The translations under genes were made by a program, and so were the position numbers. Below, piece by piece: positions 1 through 7,041 of a DNA stretch of 7,975 nucleotides. The notes beneath the pieces are model-generated. The model searched no databases, was not told the DNA's origin, and was given only the letters and a program-made list of their open reading frames with translations. Position 1 is the first letter of the stretch, and each line of letters starts with the position of its first letter. The stretch is from Sphingobacteriaceae bacterium (GTDB taxonomy: Bacteria > Bacteroidota > Bacteroidia > Sphingobacteriales > Sphingobacteriaceae), in the NCBI GenBank assembly GCA_947458775.1, contig CANGZX010000030.1:1-7975 (forward strand), written 5' to 3'.

Positions 1-15
1 CAGGGGGCTTTTTTT
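1..15 (+). terminator. Possible 3' half of an intrinsic terminator at the window edge
   Basis: A GGGGGC run followed by seven T residues sits at the left edge and touches the stop codon of the minus-strand DUF721 gene. This is what the descending arm and U-tract of a plus-strand hairpin terminator look like. On the minus strand it would read as an A-run followed by GCCCCC, so a symmetric hairpin could end transcription from both sides. The matching arm lies outside the window, so the hairpin itself cannot be confirmed. Confidence 0.35.
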
Positions 16-304
16 ATAACAATACGATTTCTACAATCACTTCTGCCCCAGCCCGCTCGTTCATTTTCTCTATAATTTGAGAGCGCATCATCATCAGCTC
101 ATTTTTAATTACCGACGATTCTACACGCACAAATAATTTTTTTTGGCGGATATAAAGCTCTTTGGTTCGGTTGGCAATGGCAGCGCCCATCATTTCGGGC
201 CAAGCGGCAATAAGTGCGGTTTCATCGAACTTTTGTTGCAGTTTGTAAACCTGCAACAACTGATCCATGGCTTCTTTTATCGATTTATCGTTGGGCTTAC
301 GCAT
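14..304 (-). CDS. DUF721 protein, DciA-like (putative replicative helicase loader)
   Basis: This 96-residue protein matches the DUF721 family. DUF721 is the core of DciA, the loader of the DnaB replicative helicase in many bacteria that lack DnaC or DnaI. Visible features are an N-terminal helix, the conserved AAWPEMMG stretch (Trp35, Gly40), an IANRT segment, then LFVRVESS leading into a helix with NEL and a C-terminal VIVEIVL strand. The tryptophan often found after the SS in longer DciA proteins is absent here (SSVIKNEL). The ATG overlaps the recF stop codon by 8 nt (ATGCGTAA), so translation is probably coupled to recF and no separate promoter is expected. recF-DUF721 adjacency is also known from the actinobacterial dnaA-dnaN-recF region, which supports a replication role. 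The family assignment is firm; the loader function in this organism is inferred. Confidence 0.85.
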   Translation of the reverse strand: MRKPNDKSIKEAMDQLLQVYKLQQKFDETALIAAWPEMMGAAIANRTKELYIRQKKLFVRVESSVIKNELMMMRSQIIEKMNERAGAEVIVEIVLL

Positions 305-1406
305 CTTTTCGGCTCACCTGGCCATTTTCTACGTTAAAAATACGCACCTGTTCCCCAATTTCATCAAAAATAGCTTGAATACGCTCAGCACTTGTATCGG
401 TGATGAAGATTTGACCAAAATCGTGGTCGGATACTTTTTTCATCAATTTTTTGGTGCGCAAATCATCCAATTTGTCAAAAATATCATCGAGCAATAAAAT
501 GGGCTCAAAACCTTTTTGCTGTTTTAAATACGTGTATTGGGCTAATTTTAACGCAATTAAAAACGATTTTTGCTGGCCCTGAGAACCAAACTTTTTAAGC
601 GGCATGCCGTGAATACTAAACACCAAATCGTCTTTATGCACGCCGGCATTGGTGCGCTCTAGAACCCTATCTTTTTCTACATGCTTTTTAAGCAAATTGA
701 CTAAACTGTCGTTGTTTAATTGCGATTCGTACACCAGCGATACTCGTTCAGCATCGTCGCTTAAAAAAGAATAATGTTGATTAAACACTTCCTCAAACAT
801 TTCCATAAATTTTTGGCGCTTGGTAAAAATATTAGTCCCTAAGGACGCCAACTGTTCATCGTAAATTTCTAATAAAGTGGGGTCGTAAGCGCCAGTATGT
901 GCAATTTGTTTGAGCAGAGCATTGCGGTTGGCCAAGCATTTATTATACTGTATAACTTCGTCTAAATATTGCCTATCGGTTTGGCTAATGGCATTGTCTA
1001 AAAATTTTCTGCGCTCCTCACTTCCCTCCATTACAATGCTCACGTCATATGGCGAAATCATCACTAAAGGAAAAATTCCTACATGATCAGCCAACCTCGG
1101 ATATTCTTTTTTGTTCCGTTTAAATTGTTTTTTCTGATTACGTTTTAAGGAACAAGCAATCACCTCTTTTTTACCCGCCAACTCAAAATCACCTTGAATC
1201 ATAAAAAAATCGGCACCCTGCTTAATTTGTTGGGTATCTATCGGATTAAAATAACTTTTACACAAAGAAAGGTAGTGTATGCCGTCGAGTAAATTGGTTT
1301 TACCTGCTCCATTATTGCCTGTAAAAGCGTTTATTGTTGGCGAAAAGGCCAAACTAGCTTCTTCGTAATTTTTAAAACCAATAAGAGATAAACGCTGTAA
1401 CCACAT
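297..1406 (-). CDS. recF: DNA replication and repair protein RecF
   Basis: RecF is an SMC/ABC-like ATPase that acts with RecO and RecR to load RecA at single-strand gaps. At 369 residues it has the usual family length. The Walker A motif GNNGAGKT is at residues 30-37. The family segment around MISPYDVSIVMEGSEERRKFLD covers about 116-137, and GVHKDDL (about 255-261) corresponds to the GPHRDDL motif of other RecF proteins, with Val for Pro. The ABC signature FGSQGQQKS is at 273-281, and Walker B ILLLDD with a following D-loop LD is at about 303-314. The N-terminal LQRLSLIGFKNYEEASLAF is typical, so the ATG at 1406 is well supported. It is the first gene of a minus-strand pair with the DUF721 gene and diverges from the TPR gene. 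A possible -7 box lies 16 nt upstream of the start. Confidence 0.97.
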   Translation of the reverse strand: MWLQRLSLIGFKNYEEASLAFSPTINAFTGNNGAGKTNLLDGIHYLSLCKSYFNPIDTQQIKQGADFFMIQGDFELAGKKEVIACSLKRNQKKQFKRNKKEYPRLADHVGIFPLVMISPYDVSIVMEGSEERRKFLDNAISQTDRQYLDEVIQYNKCLANRNALLKQIAHTGAYDPTLLEIYDEQLASLGTNIFTKRQKFMEMFEEVFNQHYSFLSDDAERVSLVYESQLNNDSLVNLLKKHVEKDRVLERTNAGVHKDDLVFSIHGMPLKKFGSQGQQKSFLIALKLAQYTYLKQQKGFEPILLLDDIFDKLDDLRTKKLMKKVSDHDFGQIFITDTSAERIQAIFDEIGEQVRIFNVENGQVSRKDA

Positions 1407-1422
1407 AATTTTTAAGAGAAAT

Positions 1423-1430
1423 CAAAGGTA
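1423..1430 (-). promoter_or_regulatory. Possible -7 box for recF-DUF721
   Basis: On the minus strand this reads TACCTTTG, a full match to the Bacteroidota -7 consensus TAnnTTTG. It would place the transcription start about 12 nt before the recF ATG. No TTG lies at the expected 17-23 nt further upstream; the nearest is about 28 nt away. Only the -7 half is supported. Confidence 0.45.
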
Positions 1431-1488
1431 CCATTTTCTATTTTTTAAAACTTGTACTCAAAAAAAATAAGCGTAAAAATTTAAATTG

Positions 1489-1518
1489 TTGATACTTATG
1501 GGTAAAACTGTATTTTTG
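1489..1518 (+). promoter_or_regulatory. Promoter of the TPR protein gene (Bacteroidota -33/-7 type)
   Basis: TTG at 1489-1491 (the second half of TTGTTG), a 19-nt spacer and TATTTTTG at 1511-1518 match the Bacteroidota primary-sigma consensus in both boxes and in spacing. The predicted transcription start is near 1522, giving a leader of about 18 nt before the ATG at 1541. This is the best promoter match in the window. Confidence 0.7.
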
Positions 1519-1540
1519 CTTCTTCAAAATTTTATAAAGC

Positions 1541-2221
1541 ATGTCAAGCAAACAAAAAACAACTCCGGAAGTATCCGCAACAGAAGAAAAGGCAACCGGA
1601 TCTTTTGTTCAAGAAAATAGCAAAAGTCTACTTATAATTGGTGGAGCCATTTTAGGGCTAGCACTATTATACTTTGGCTACCAAAAATTTTATTTAGCAC
1701 CTCGTGCAGAGAAAGCGGTAAACGAAATGTTTAAAGCAGAGCAATATGCAACTGCCGATTCGTTGAGCGATAAAGCAATTAACGGCGATGGTTCATACCC
1801 TGGTTTCGAAAAAATTGCAGAAGAGTATACAAGCACCAAATCTGCAAACATTGCCAATGCCTATTTAGGAGGTTTATACCTTAAAAAAGGAGAATTCGAA
1901 AAGGCAGTAGAGGCTTTAGGAAATTACAGCAGCACAGGAAGTCCAATTATCGATCCATTGGTATTGGGTATGTTGGGCGATGCATATAGCGAATTAAAAG
2001 ATTACGATAATGCCGCTACCTACTACAAAAAAGCAGCCGGAAAAAGCAACAACGAGTTTACTACCCCTCTTTTCTTAAAAAAATTAGGCTTGGTATATGA
2101 GCAACAAAAAGATTTCGATGCTGCTCTTAAAACTTACAAGCAAATTAAAGAAAACTATACACAAAGTGCCGAAGCGAACACTATCGAGTCTTTAATTGCT
2201 CGTGTAGAAGTACAACAGTAA
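1541..2221 (+). CDS. Membrane-anchored tetratricopeptide repeat protein
   Basis: This 226-residue protein has a charged, low-complexity N-terminus (1-28), one transmembrane helix at about 29-47 (LLIIGGAILGLALLYFGY), then a helical region with about three TPR units at roughly 102-135, 139-172 and 175-208. These show the usual Ala/Gly/Tyr pattern, for example GDAYSELKDYDNAATYYKKA. The architecture resembles the YfgM/TPR_21 type: a short cytoplasmic tail, one membrane anchor and a soluble TPR domain, probably periplasmic, used for protein-protein contacts. The topology is inferred. In many Bacteroidota this gene lies between recF and ribH (lumazine synthase); here a terminator follows at once and ribH is not in the window. 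The gene has its own good promoter and appears monocistronic. The specific partner is unknown. Confidence 0.88.
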   Translation: MSSKQKTTPEVSATEEKATGSFVQENSKSLLIIGGAILGLALLYFGYQKFYLAPRAEKAVNEMFKAEQYATADSLSDKAINGDGSYPGFEKIAEEYTSTKSANIANAYLGGLYLKKGEFEKAVEALGNYSSTGSPIIDPLVLGMLGDAYSELKDYDNAATYYKKAAGKSNNEFTTPLFLKKLGLVYEQQKDFDAALKTYKQIKENYTQSAEANTIESLIARVEVQQ

Positions 2222-2239
2222 GTAAAAAAATATTCTTTC

Positions 2240-2272
2240 AAAAGCTTATCATATCATTGATAAGCTTTTTTT
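2240..2272 (+). terminator. Intrinsic terminator after the TPR gene
   Basis: A perfect 12-bp stem (AAAAGCTTATCA at 2240-2251 with TGATAAGCTTTT at 2258-2269) encloses a 6-nt loop and runs directly into a T-tract. It starts 18 nt after the stop codon. It should end the TPR transcript and isolates it from the downstream lipoprotein-ytxJ operon. Confidence 0.88.
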
Positions 2273-2308
2273 ATTTAATACGTAATTGTTTTAAAACATG
2301 CAAACAAC

Positions 2309-2339
2309 TTGCGTTTTTTGATATAAAGAGATAAGTTTA
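2309..2339 (+). promoter_or_regulatory. Likely promoter of the small lipoprotein-ytxJ operon
   Basis: TTG at 2309-2311, a 20-nt spacer and TAAGTTTA at 2332-2339 fit the TTG/TAnnTTTG pattern with one mismatch in the last base of the -7 box. The start would fall near 2343, about 13 nt before the ATG at 2357. That is the same short-leader geometry as the TPR gene promoter. Confidence 0.45.
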
Positions 2340-2356
2340 CCTAAGATTTAAACATC

Positions 2357-2473
2357 ATGAAAAAATTGCTGCTTGTTTTAGTTGTCCTTACCATAAGTAC
2401 CAGCATTTTGAGTGCCTGCTCAAGTAAACTTTGCCCAGCTTACAGTTCTTATCCTAGTAAGAGAGGCCGTTAA
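2357..2473 (+). CDS. Very small lipoprotein (38 residues) with a CPAYSSYP tail
   Basis: The ATG at 2357 opens a 38-codon frame ending in TAA at 2471-2473. Residues 1-20 form a typical lipoprotein signal: KK, a hydrophobic core LLLVLVVLTISTSIL, and the lipobox LSAC with Cys21. The mature peptide would be only 18 residues, CSSKLCPAYSSYPSKRGR, with a second cysteine at position 26 and a basic end. Signal peptidase II processing and lipidation are expected from the lipobox, so it should be membrane-attached. The signal is too well formed to be chance. I recall similarly short Bacteroidota lipoproteins with a CPAY-like motif, but could not check this here. It is preceded by a plausible promoter, and ytxJ starts 7 nt after its stop, so the two genes are probably co-transcribed. 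The function is unknown. The size falls below common gene-calling cut-offs. Confidence 0.78.
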   Translation: MKKLLLVLVVLTISTSILSACSSKLCPAYSSYPSKRGR

Positions 2474-2480
2474 TTCGTCG

Positions 2481-2810
2481 ATGAACTGGCAACACCTCAC
2501 TTCTTTAGAAGAGCTAAACGGAATTAAAAACCGTACGGGCTTTAGCATCATTTTTAAGCATAGTACCCGTTGCTCTATTAGTTTAATGGCTAAAAAGAAA
2601 TTGGATTTAGAAGGTGATGTAATACCAGCCGATATTCCGGCCTATTACCTAGATTTATTAAACTACCGCGAAATCTCTAATACCATTGCTGAGGTATTTC
2701 AGGTTCCACACCAATCTCCCCAAATCTTATTGATAAATAATGGAGAATGTATTTTCGAGGCTACCCACGGAGAAATTTCTGCAGAAGAATTAGCCGAGCA
2801 AACAGCCTAA
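2481..2810 (+). CDS. ytxJ: Bacillithiol-system redox protein YtxJ (monothiol bacilliredoxin-like)
   Basis: This 109-residue thioredoxin-fold protein matches the YtxJ family. YtxJ members (BrxC in Bacillus) act in reduction of bacillithiol mixed disulfides on proteins, and Bacteroidota are known bacillithiol users. The active-site region is FKHSTRCSIS with the single redox Cys31, a monothiol CSI in place of the CPI of Bacillus. The cis-proline loop is HQSPQILLI (Pro80). Another cysteine, Cys90, lies near the end of the following strand. I chose the ATG at 2481 because MNWQHLTSLEEL is the usual family N-terminus and because earlier in-frame codons (from 2412) overlap the small lipoprotein gene in another frame. 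An AAGAGAGG stretch 14 nt upstream is too far to be a convincing ribosome site. The gene is cytoplasmic, probably in an operon with the lipoprotein, and its stop codon overlaps that of the convergent OsmC gene. Confidence 0.9.
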   Translation: MNWQHLTSLEELNGIKNRTGFSIIFKHSTRCSISLMAKKKLDLEGDVIPADIPAYYLDLLNYREISNTIAEVFQVPHQSPQILLINNGECIFEATHGEISAEELAEQTA

Positions 2811-3214
2811 GCCCAATTAAAGGCCAAGGTTTCCACCAAATCGGGGTGCAGGCTCTTAGAAACCGGACAAGTATGTGCGGCCCGTTCTAAAACAGTTTTT
2901 ACTTTATCGCTAAAGTCTCTCTTCGGGAAATTAAAAGTGATGTGTACTTCCGCCACTCTACGTGGATTTTCAGCCATAATTTTAGTAATAGAACAGGTGG
3001 TTCCGATTAAATCTGCCTCGTACTTTTCGGCAGCAATACCCATTACCGTAAGCATGCAACTACCTAAAGCCGTAGCCAATAAATCGGTAGGTGAAAAGGC
3101 TTCGCCTTTGCCATGATTATCTAAAGGAGCATCCGTTATTAATTGATTTCCAGAACGAACATGGGTGGCTTGCGTGCGTAATTCGCCAACATAAACCGTT
3201 TCTACTGTAGCCAT
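2807..3214 (-). CDS. OsmC-family thiol peroxidase
   Basis: This 135-residue protein has the OsmC/Ohr fold signature. OsmC and Ohr proteins reduce organic hydroperoxides with a two-cysteine active site. Both cysteines are present: Cys53 in LATALGSCMLT and Cys116 in HTCPVSKSLHP. The HVRSGNQLITDAP segment (18-30) and GEAFSPTDLL (37-46) supply the conserved Arg20 and Glu38 candidates around the active site. The length is normal and the start at 3214 gives the expected N-terminus. A weak promoter-like TAACTTG (minus strand, 3238-3232) with a TTG 16 nt further upstream is the best regulatory candidate. The gene is tail-to-tail with ytxJ (4-nt overlap) and divergent from lipA. Ohr/OsmC enzymes can use dihydrolipoyl groups as reductant, so the lipA neighbour may be meaningful. 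The exact subgroup (OsmC, Ohr or YhfA-like) cannot be settled by eye. Confidence 0.9.
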   Translation of the reverse strand: MATVETVYVGELRTQATHVRSGNQLITDAPLDNHGKGEAFSPTDLLATALGSCMLTVMGIAAEKYEADLIGTTCSITKIMAENPRRVAEVHITFNFPKRDFSDKVKTVLERAAHTCPVSKSLHPDLVETLAFNWA

Positions 3215-3291
3215 AAGTTAATTTTATACCGCAAGTTAGCAAAAAATGAAACTCCAATGACGAGTTCACGAGCTATATAAGGCAAAATATG

Positions 3292-3299
3292 TATTTTTG
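3292..3299 (+). promoter_or_regulatory. -7 box for lipA, implying a leaderless mRNA
   Basis: TATTTTTG is a full match to TAnnTTTG. With the normal 4-5 nt to the transcription start, RNA would begin at about 3303-3304, which is the lipA ATG itself. No clear TTG is found 17-23 nt upstream. The box lies inside the longer open frame that begins at 3289, which argues against that start. Confidence 0.5.
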
Positions 3300-3303
3300 T
3301 TCC

Positions 3304-4182
3304 ATGATCGAACTACCGGTTATTCCTGCTAACGAAAGTCCACGCAAACCAGATTGGTTACGTGTAAAATTACCGGTTGGTAAAGAATATGCACATGTTC
3401 GTAGCTTGGTAGATACACACAAATTACATACCATTTGCGAAAGTGGCAATTGCCCCAACATGGGCGAATGCTGGGGTGCTGGTACGGCTACCTTCATGAT
3501 ATTGGGAAATATTTGCACCCGATCTTGCTCTTTTTGTGCCGTAGCTACAGGCAGACCTTTAGCCGTAGATACCGATGAACCCAACCGAGTGGCGCAATCA
3601 GTAAAACTCATGCAAGTAAAACACTGCGTGATTACCTCTGTTGATCGTGATGATTTAAAAGATGGAGGTTCCACCATTTGGGCAGAAACCATTTTAGCCA
3701 TTCGCAGAGAGAGCCCAGAAACCACGCTAGAAACACTTATTCCTGATTTTAAAGGTATTTGGGAGAATTTAGATCGATTATTGGCCGTTCGACCAGAAGT
3801 AGTTTCACATAATTTAGAAACCGTTCGCCGTTTAACCAAAGAAGTACGCATACAAGCCAAATACGACCGTAGTTTAGAATGCTTAAGTAGAATTTCTGCC
3901 TCAGGCGTCCGTACCAAATCGGGCATTATGCTTGGCTTGGGCGAAACCGAAGAAGATGTACTAGAGGCTATGGCCGATTTAGTGAAAGCCGGGGTGCATA
4001 TTTTAACCTTGGGCCAATACCTACAGCCTACCCGCAACCATCATCCAGTAGTAGATTGGATTAGACCCGAACAATTTGATAAGTACAAGGAATTAGGCCT
4101 AAAAATGGGCTTTAAATATGTAGAAAGCGGACCATTGGTGCGTTCTTCCTACCATGCCGAAAAGCATTTATTTGATTTTTAA
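3304..4182 (+). CDS. lipA: Lipoyl synthase (radical SAM)
   Basis: LipA inserts two sulfurs at C6 and C8 of protein-bound octanoyl groups to make the lipoyl cofactor of 2-oxoacid dehydrogenases and the glycine cleavage H protein. Numbered from the ATG at 3304 (292 residues), the auxiliary 4Fe-4S cysteines CX4CX5C are Cys45, Cys50 and Cys56 ([14 protein letters not shown]). The radical-SAM CX3CX2C motif is Cys71, Cys75, Cys78 (CTRSCSFC). The C-terminal RSSYHAE at 280-286 carries the serine that ligates the auxiliary cluster. Other family motifs are [31 protein letters not shown] and LGQYLQPT. All catalytic features are intact. An in-frame ATG at 3289 would add five residues (MYFCS) but overlaps the -7 box, so 3304 is preferred. 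The gene diverges from the OsmC gene, and its end overlaps uvrA by 15 bp on the opposite strand. Confidence 0.97.
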   Translation: MIELPVIPANESPRKPDWLRVKLPVGKEYAHVRSLVDTHKLHTICESGNCPNMGECWGAGTATFMILGNICTRSCSFCAVATGRPLAVDTDEPNRVAQSVKLMQVKHCVITSVDRDDLKDGGSTIWAETILAIRRESPETTLETLIPDFKGIWENLDRLLAVRPEVVSHNLETVRRLTKEVRIQAKYDRSLECLSRISASGVRTKSGIMLGLGETEEDVLEAMADLVKAGVHILTLGQYLQPTRNHHPVVDWIRPEQFDKYKELGLKMGFKYVESGPLVRSSYHAEKHLFDF

Positions 4183-7014
4183 TTCGGATTTTAAGTACTT
4201 TCCTGTATGACTTTTGGCACAAGCGGCCAAGCCTTCGGGCGTACCTTCAAACAATATTTGGCCACCACCAGAACCACCTTCCGGCCCTAAATCGATTACC
4301 CAATCGGCTACTTTCACGACATCTAAATTATGCTCAATTACCAATACGGTATTGCCATGATCTAGCAATCGGTTTAATCCGACCGACAATACGTGAATAT
4401 CTTCAAAATGTAAACCCGTGGTAGGTTCATCTAAAATATAGAAGGTGTTTCCCGTATCTTTTTTAGATAATTCGGTGGCTAATTTTACCCGTTGAGCCTC
4501 CCCTCCGGATAAGGTGGTAGACGATTGCCCAAGCGTAATATAGCCCAAGCCTACATCTTGCAGGGTTTTAATTTTACGATAGATTGCTGGAATAGGTTCA
4601 AAAAAAGGTACGGCCTCTTCAATACTCATATTCAACACATCGCTAATAGATTTACCACGATAACGCACTTCCAAGGTTTCGCGATTATAGCGTTTACCAC
4701 CACACTCTTCGCAAGGCACTTGCACATCGGGCAAAAAGTTCATTTCAATAATTTTTAAGCCAGCACCTTGACAGGTTTCGCAACGGCCACCCTTTACATT
4801 AAACGAGAAACGGCCGGGCTTATAACCTCTAATTTTAGCTTCGGGCAGGGCTACAAATAAATTACGGATATCAGAAAACACACTCGTATAGGTAGCCGGA
4901 TTAGAACGAGGTGTACGCCCAATGGGTGTTTGATCAATCTCAATTACTTTATCTATATGCTCCAAGCCTTCAATAGCGGCAAAAGGCATCGGTTTCTTTT
5001 TTGCCCTAAAAAAATGATGATTTAAAATGGGGTAAAGCGTTTCGGCAATTAAGGTAGATTTACCACTACCCGAAACACCCGTTACGCAGGTGAGCGTACC
5101 CAAAGGAAAATGTGCCGTTACGTTTTTGAGATTATTGCCGCTAGCTTTCTTAAGTACCAACGATTTTCCGTTGCCGGCTCTTCTGGTTTTAGGCACGGAA
5201 ATGGCTTTTGTTCCATTTAAATAATCGGTGGTAGTGGTATGTTTTTTAAGCAATTCTGCAGGTGTACCTTGTGCCACCACTTCACCGCCATGTATACCGG
5301 CAGCCGGACCCATATCCAATACGTAATCGGCCTCCAAAATCATATCCTTATCGTGCTCTACCACCAATACCGTATTGCCAATATCACGCAATTGCTTTAA
5401 GGCCGTAATTAAACGGTTATTGTCTCGTTGATGCAGGCCAATACTCGGCTCATCTAAAATATAGAGCACATTTACCAGTTGCGACCCAATTTGAGTAGCC
5501 AAGCGAATACGTTGTGCTTCGCCACCCGAAAGTGTTTTAGCCGTACGATCTAAGGTGAGATAGGTTAAACCCACATCGAGCAAAAAGCTAATTCTAGCTC
5601 TTATTTCTTTTAAAATCTCTTTACCAATAATCAACTGGCGTTCCGAAAGTTGGCTTTCTACTTCACTAAACCAAGCAGCTAGCTCGGTAATATCCATACT
5701 GGCTAGCTCGTAAATATTTTTACCGGCAACTTTAAAATGCAGCGATTCTTTTTTCAGCCGAGCACCTTCACATACTGGACAAGTTTTTAAAGAACGGAAA
5801 TTTTCTAAATCGGCCAATGCCTCTTCGCCACGGCGTTCGCTTTGCTCTTCTAAGAGTTTAATAATGCCATCAAAGGTAATTTGATAGGTTTTTACATTCC
5901 ATGAATTGGCGCCTACCGAAACCGGAATGACATCTTCCGATCCATTTAAAATAATATCGATTAGTTCTTGAGGCAAGTCTTTTAAAGGCGTGGCCAACGA
6001 AAAATTGTAAAATTTGGCAATCGCTTTTAAGATTTGAAATATCCAAATTTCACGGTATTCACCTAAAGGAGCCAAACCGCCTTGCATGATGCTCAATTTC
6101 GGGTTCGGAATTACGGAATGCTGATCAACCTCTACCACATAACCCAAACCATTACAGCTTTCACAAGCACCGTAAGGGGAATTGAATGAAAAGGTATTGG
6201 GCTGCGGTTCGTCATACGAAATACCCGATTCGGCATCCATTAAAAAACGGCTAAAAAAGATTTCCTTATTACCCTTATCGCTTATTTTAATGATCCCCTT
6301 ACCCACTTTTAAAGCGGTACGAATTGAGGTAGCCAAACGAGTTGCATCAGCTTCGGATACTAACAAGCGGTCAACTACAATTTCAATATCATGAATTTTA
6401 TACCTATCGGCCTGCATTTTGGGCGTGATGTCTAAAATTTCGCCATCTACCCGAACTTTCAAATAACCTTGTTTCCGAATTTGCTCAAACAGTTCTCTAT
6501 AATGCCCTTTTCTACCTTTAATTACAGGAGCCAATATGCTAATGGCCTGTCCGTCAAATTGCTTCAGAATGTTTTGCAAAATCTGATCATCAGACATCCG
6601 CTCCATTTTTTTGCCCGACACATAGGAATATGCCTCTCCCGCTCTAGCAAAAAGCAAACGCATGAAATCGTAAATTTCGGTGATGGTACCCACAGTAGAC
6701 CGTGGGTTTTTGCTGGTGGTTTTTTGCTCAATGGCAATTACCGGACTTAAGCCAGTAATTTGATCCACATCTGGCCGCTCCATGCCTCCCATAAATTGAC
6801 GGGAGTAGGCGCTAAAGGTTTCCATATACCTGCGTTGTCCTTCGGCATAAATAGTATCAAAGGCCAGCGATGATTTTCCGCTACCACTCAAACCCGTAAT
6901 CACCACCAATTTATTTCTTGGGAAAGAAACATCGATGTTTTTTAGATTATGAACCCGGGCGCCAAAAACAGCTAGTTCGTATTGTTCGCCTAAGTCGGAT
7001 GGTGTGATTTGCAT
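4168..7014 (-). CDS. uvrA: UvrABC excinuclease subunit A
   Basis: UvrA is the damage-sensing ABC ATPase of nucleotide excision repair; a dimer delivers UvrB to lesions. With the ATG at 7014 the protein has 948 residues, close to the family norm. Walker A1 GLSGSGKS is at 41-48, a CPVCEGARL motif (Cys412, Cys415) follows, then signature LSGGEAQR at 495-502 and Walker [11 protein letters not shown] at 519-528. The second half has Walker A2 GVSGSGKS at 646-653, a complete zinc module (Cys745, 748, 768, 771), LSGGEAQR at 835-842 and [10 protein letters not shown] at 860-869. The first zinc module shows only one CxxC (Cys284, Cys287); the other pair is replaced around [18 protein letters not shown] at 7065-7063 would add 17 residues, but they are not family-like and a weak -7 box lies inside them, so the ATG is preferred. 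The gene overlaps lipA by 15 bp tail-to-tail. Confidence 0.97.
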   Translation of the reverse strand: MQITPSDLGEQYELAVFGARVHNLKNIDVSFPRNKLVVITGLSGSGKSSLAFDTIYAEGQRRYMETFSAYSRQFMGGMERPDVDQITGLSPVIAIEQKTTSKNPRSTVGTITEIYDFMRLLFARAGEAYSYVSGKKMERMSDDQILQNILKQFDGQAISILAPVIKGRKGHYRELFEQIRKQGYLKVRVDGEILDITPKMQADRYKIHDIEIVVDRLLVSEADATRLATSIRTALKVGKGIIKISDKGNKEIFFSRFLMDAESGISYDEPQPNTFSFNSPYGACESCNGLGYVVEVDQHSVIPNPKLSIMQGGLAPLGEYREIWIFQILKAIAKFYNFSLATPLKDLPQELIDIILNGSEDVIPVSVGANSWNVKTYQITFDGIIKLLEEQSERRGEEALADLENFRSLKTCPVCEGARLKKESLHFKVAGKNIYELASMDITELAAWFSEVESQLSERQLIIGKEILKEIRARISFLLDVGLTYLTLDRTAKTLSGGEAQRIRLATQIGSQLVNVLYILDEPSIGLHQRDNNRLITALKQLRDIGNTVLVVEHDKDMILEADYVLDMGPAAGIHGGEVVAQGTPAELLKKHTTTTDYLNGTKAISVPKTRRAGNGKSLVLKKASGNNLKNVTAHFPLGTLTCVTGVSGSGKSTLIAETLYPILNHHFFRAKKKPMPFAAIEGLEHIDKVIEIDQTPIGRTPRSNPATYTSVFSDIRNLFVALPEAKIRGYKPGRFSFNVKGGRCETCQGAGLKIIEMNFLPDVQVPCEECGGKRYNRETLEVRYRGKSISDVLNMSIEEAVPFFEPIPAIYRKIKTLQDVGLGYITLGQSSTTLSGGEAQRVKLATELSKKDTGNTFYILDEPTTGLHFEDIHVLSVGLNRLLDHGNTVLVIEHNLDVVKVADWVIDLGPEGGSGGGQILFEGTPEGLAACAKSHTGKYLKSELKIK

Positions 7015-7041
7015 AGCCAAAAAGCAGTCGGAATTAAAAGG

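Noticed and set aside
143..497. Plus-strand open frames opposite recF and the DUF721 gene
   Set aside because: They overlap two recognised genes on the other strand and show no domain or signal of their own.
2300..2312. GCAA/TTGC short inverted repeat upstream of the small lipoprotein
   Set aside because: Only 4-bp arms; expected by chance and partly explained by the -33 TTG.
2412..2480. Longer N-terminus for ytxJ beginning at ATG 2412
   Set aside because: The added 23 residues are unlike the YtxJ family and overlap the small lipoprotein gene in another frame; MNWQHL at 2481 is the usual family start.
3273..4037. Open frame of 254 codons antisense to lipA
   Set aside because: It lies opposite an intact lipA with all catalytic motifs, and its translation (Ser/Thr/Arg-rich, no recognisable domain) looks like a shadow of the coding strand.
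6469..6750. Plus-strand open frames inside uvrA, here and at 4525-4758 and 6182-6394
   Set aside because: All are antisense to well-conserved UvrA sequence, have no promoter or family-like motifs, and are explained as shadows.
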